Origin: a virus
Virus record (IMG/VR): IMGVR_UViG_3300009172_000012
Location: 1 to 43,259 of that record
Length of the DNA stretch: 43,259 nt
Reading direction: 5' to 3' (one strand)
In this document: positions 42,535 to 43,259 of the stretch, piece by piece
How the letters are laid out: each line of letters opens with the position of its first letter
Position numbering within the stretch: position 1 is the first letter of the stretch
Notes under the pieces: model-generated
What the model saw: only the letters and a program-made list of their open reading frames with translations
Database searches by the model: none
Told to the model about the DNA's origin: nothing
Program-made: the position numbers and the translations under genes

Positions 42535-43157
42535 GCCAAGTCTCCTATTAGCAACCAAGAGTCCGATGCAGTTTTTACAATGGTTGCACCCGAATACTGC
42601 TCCCTTAGAGTTACTAAAGATTCTGCGCTAGCAAGAATTACCCCAGTTGCTGGGGCGATGGTAACTGTACCTAGGCCATATCTAGCTATGTCAATTCTTT
42701 GTCCAATTGCAAATGGTACTGTAGCATTTGTCGGAATTGTAATTGTTCTATTTGATGCTGAATCCATTATGATAAATTGACCAGAGTCAGACGCCTGAAC
42801 CGTGTAGTCTGCAATCTTTGTTAAAAGCTCGGAACCATCATTTACGTATCTCCAGGATCCATTGTAGTAATACTGTATCTGGTTTATCTGAGCTCCAGCA
42901 TCTGTCTGTCTAACAAAGCATACAAGACCATTGATAGGTGTTGGCAAAGCTGTGTCTCTTGCTGTAGCGTTTTGAAAATTATTAATGCCAGCTTCTGAGC
43001 GAACCACGTCCTCGAAGATTACTGTGCTTGAAAAGGTGTTAGTGTTTAACCAGTTATAGGCGGCAGCTGTGTTTGTTGCACCACCGACGGCATACCAAGT
43101 ATCTGTATTTTCATCATACATGTACGCTAGTTTTCCGCTGGTACTTATAGTTGCCAT
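42531..43157 (-). CDS. Fibre-like structural protein with shared C-terminal module, 208 aa
   Basis: The N-terminal 35 residues (KLAYMYDENTDTWYAVGGAT) are a repeat-like beta segment, followed by DTALPTPINGLVCFVRQTDA and YYYNGSWRYVND. The last 90 residues (DYTVQASDSGQFIIMDSASN; IDIARYGLGTVTIAPATG; ending WLLIGDLA) match the C-termini of the 281-aa and 160-aa proteins. The start overlaps the upstream stop by one base (TAATG). It is a virion protein by pattern. Confidence 0.78.
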   Translation of the reverse strand: MATISTSGKLAYMYDENTDTWYAVGGATNTAAAYNWLNTNTFSSTVIFEDVVRSEAGINNFQNATARDTALPTPINGLVCFVRQTDAGAQINQIQYYYNGSWRYVNDGSELLTKIADYTVQASDSGQFIIMDSASNRTITIPTNATVPFAIGQRIDIARYGLGTVTIAPATGVILASAESLVTLREQYSGATIVKTASDSWLLIGDLA

Positions 43158-43259
43158 TAGGAGATCTCTACCCCACTAAAATGAAAATTAACTGTTGTTG
43201 CAGATGCTGAAGCACTTATAATTTCTAACTCTCCCATTACCTGCTTAATGTCCCAGACT
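43157..43259 (-). CDS. C-terminal end of a structural gene cut by window edge
   Basis: Reading in from the right edge gives VWDIKQVMGELEIISASA, then TTVNFHFSGVEIS and a TAA stop whose last base is the A of the next ATG. Only 33 residues are visible. The coupling suggests it belongs with the following fibre-like gene, but the product cannot be named. Confidence 0.6.
   Translation of the reverse strand, partial: VWDIKQVMGELEIISASASATTVNFHFSGVEIS

Noticed and set aside
42525-42540. Short palindrome GGCTAAGCC at the convergent stops as a bidirectional terminator
   Set aside because: The stem is only about six pairs and no T run follows in either direction.

Overview
The window is one contiguous piece of a tailed double-stranded DNA phage (siphovirus type): the head, neck, tail, tail-fibre and lysis modules, with both ends cutting through genes. 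Almost everything is read from the minus strand; only a two-gene lysis cassette (41327-42534) is on the plus strand. Base composition is low to middling in GC. The host is most likely a lower-GC actinobacterium, perhaps a freshwater one. This is inference from three things: minor tail proteins of a kind I associate with actinophages, exported NlpC/P60 plus lysozyme-like lysis enzymes, and several genes that look leaderless. No terminase, integrase, DNA replication gene, tRNA, CRISPR array, insertion sequence or holin is visible.

Layout in transcription order (right to left). 43259-42531: end of one structural gene and a fibre-like protein. 42534-41327 (plus strand): lysozyme-like and NlpC/P60 enzymes behind their own promoter. 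41214-27173: a long accessory tail-fibre/adhesin region. It is built from reused parts: Mtd-type N-termini, short tail-fibre repeats, a recurring C-terminal module, two glycine-rich adhesin-like proteins each followed by a paralogous small protein, and one non-structural-looking 236-aa gene. 27120-23584: a 1178-aa LamG-like structural protein. 23565-18986: head module (small gene, portal, XkdF-like protease with a scaffold-like tail, major capsid protein). 18894-15712: neck and tail-completion genes. 15634: major tail protein. 14933-13860: two paralogous tail assembly chaperone genes. 13835-6351: a 2494-aa tape measure. 6351-1: tail-tip and minor tail proteins joined by one-base TAATG overlaps.

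Expression signals are unusually legible. Nearly every gap of 30 bases or more holds a TATAAT or TATACT box, usually with the extended -10 TG, and generally without a recognisable -35. Four minus-strand genes (40471, 41214, 14933, 23565) have the -10 box only 6-7 bases before the ATG and no Shine-Dalgarno, as expected for leaderless mRNAs; the protease gene (21503) is close to this. The others have a Shine-Dalgarno leader or are translationally coupled. Strong hairpin terminators sit directly upstream of promoters after the major capsid and major tail genes. No gap exceeds about 112 bases, so there is no long non-coding stretch.

The observations most worth checking are the duplicated G-like and GT-like chaperone genes that seem to replace the usual frameshift, the leaderless/extended -10 promoter set, the duplicated adhesin plus small-protein cassettes, and the inverted lysis cassette with a terminator-like hairpin in its 5' leader.
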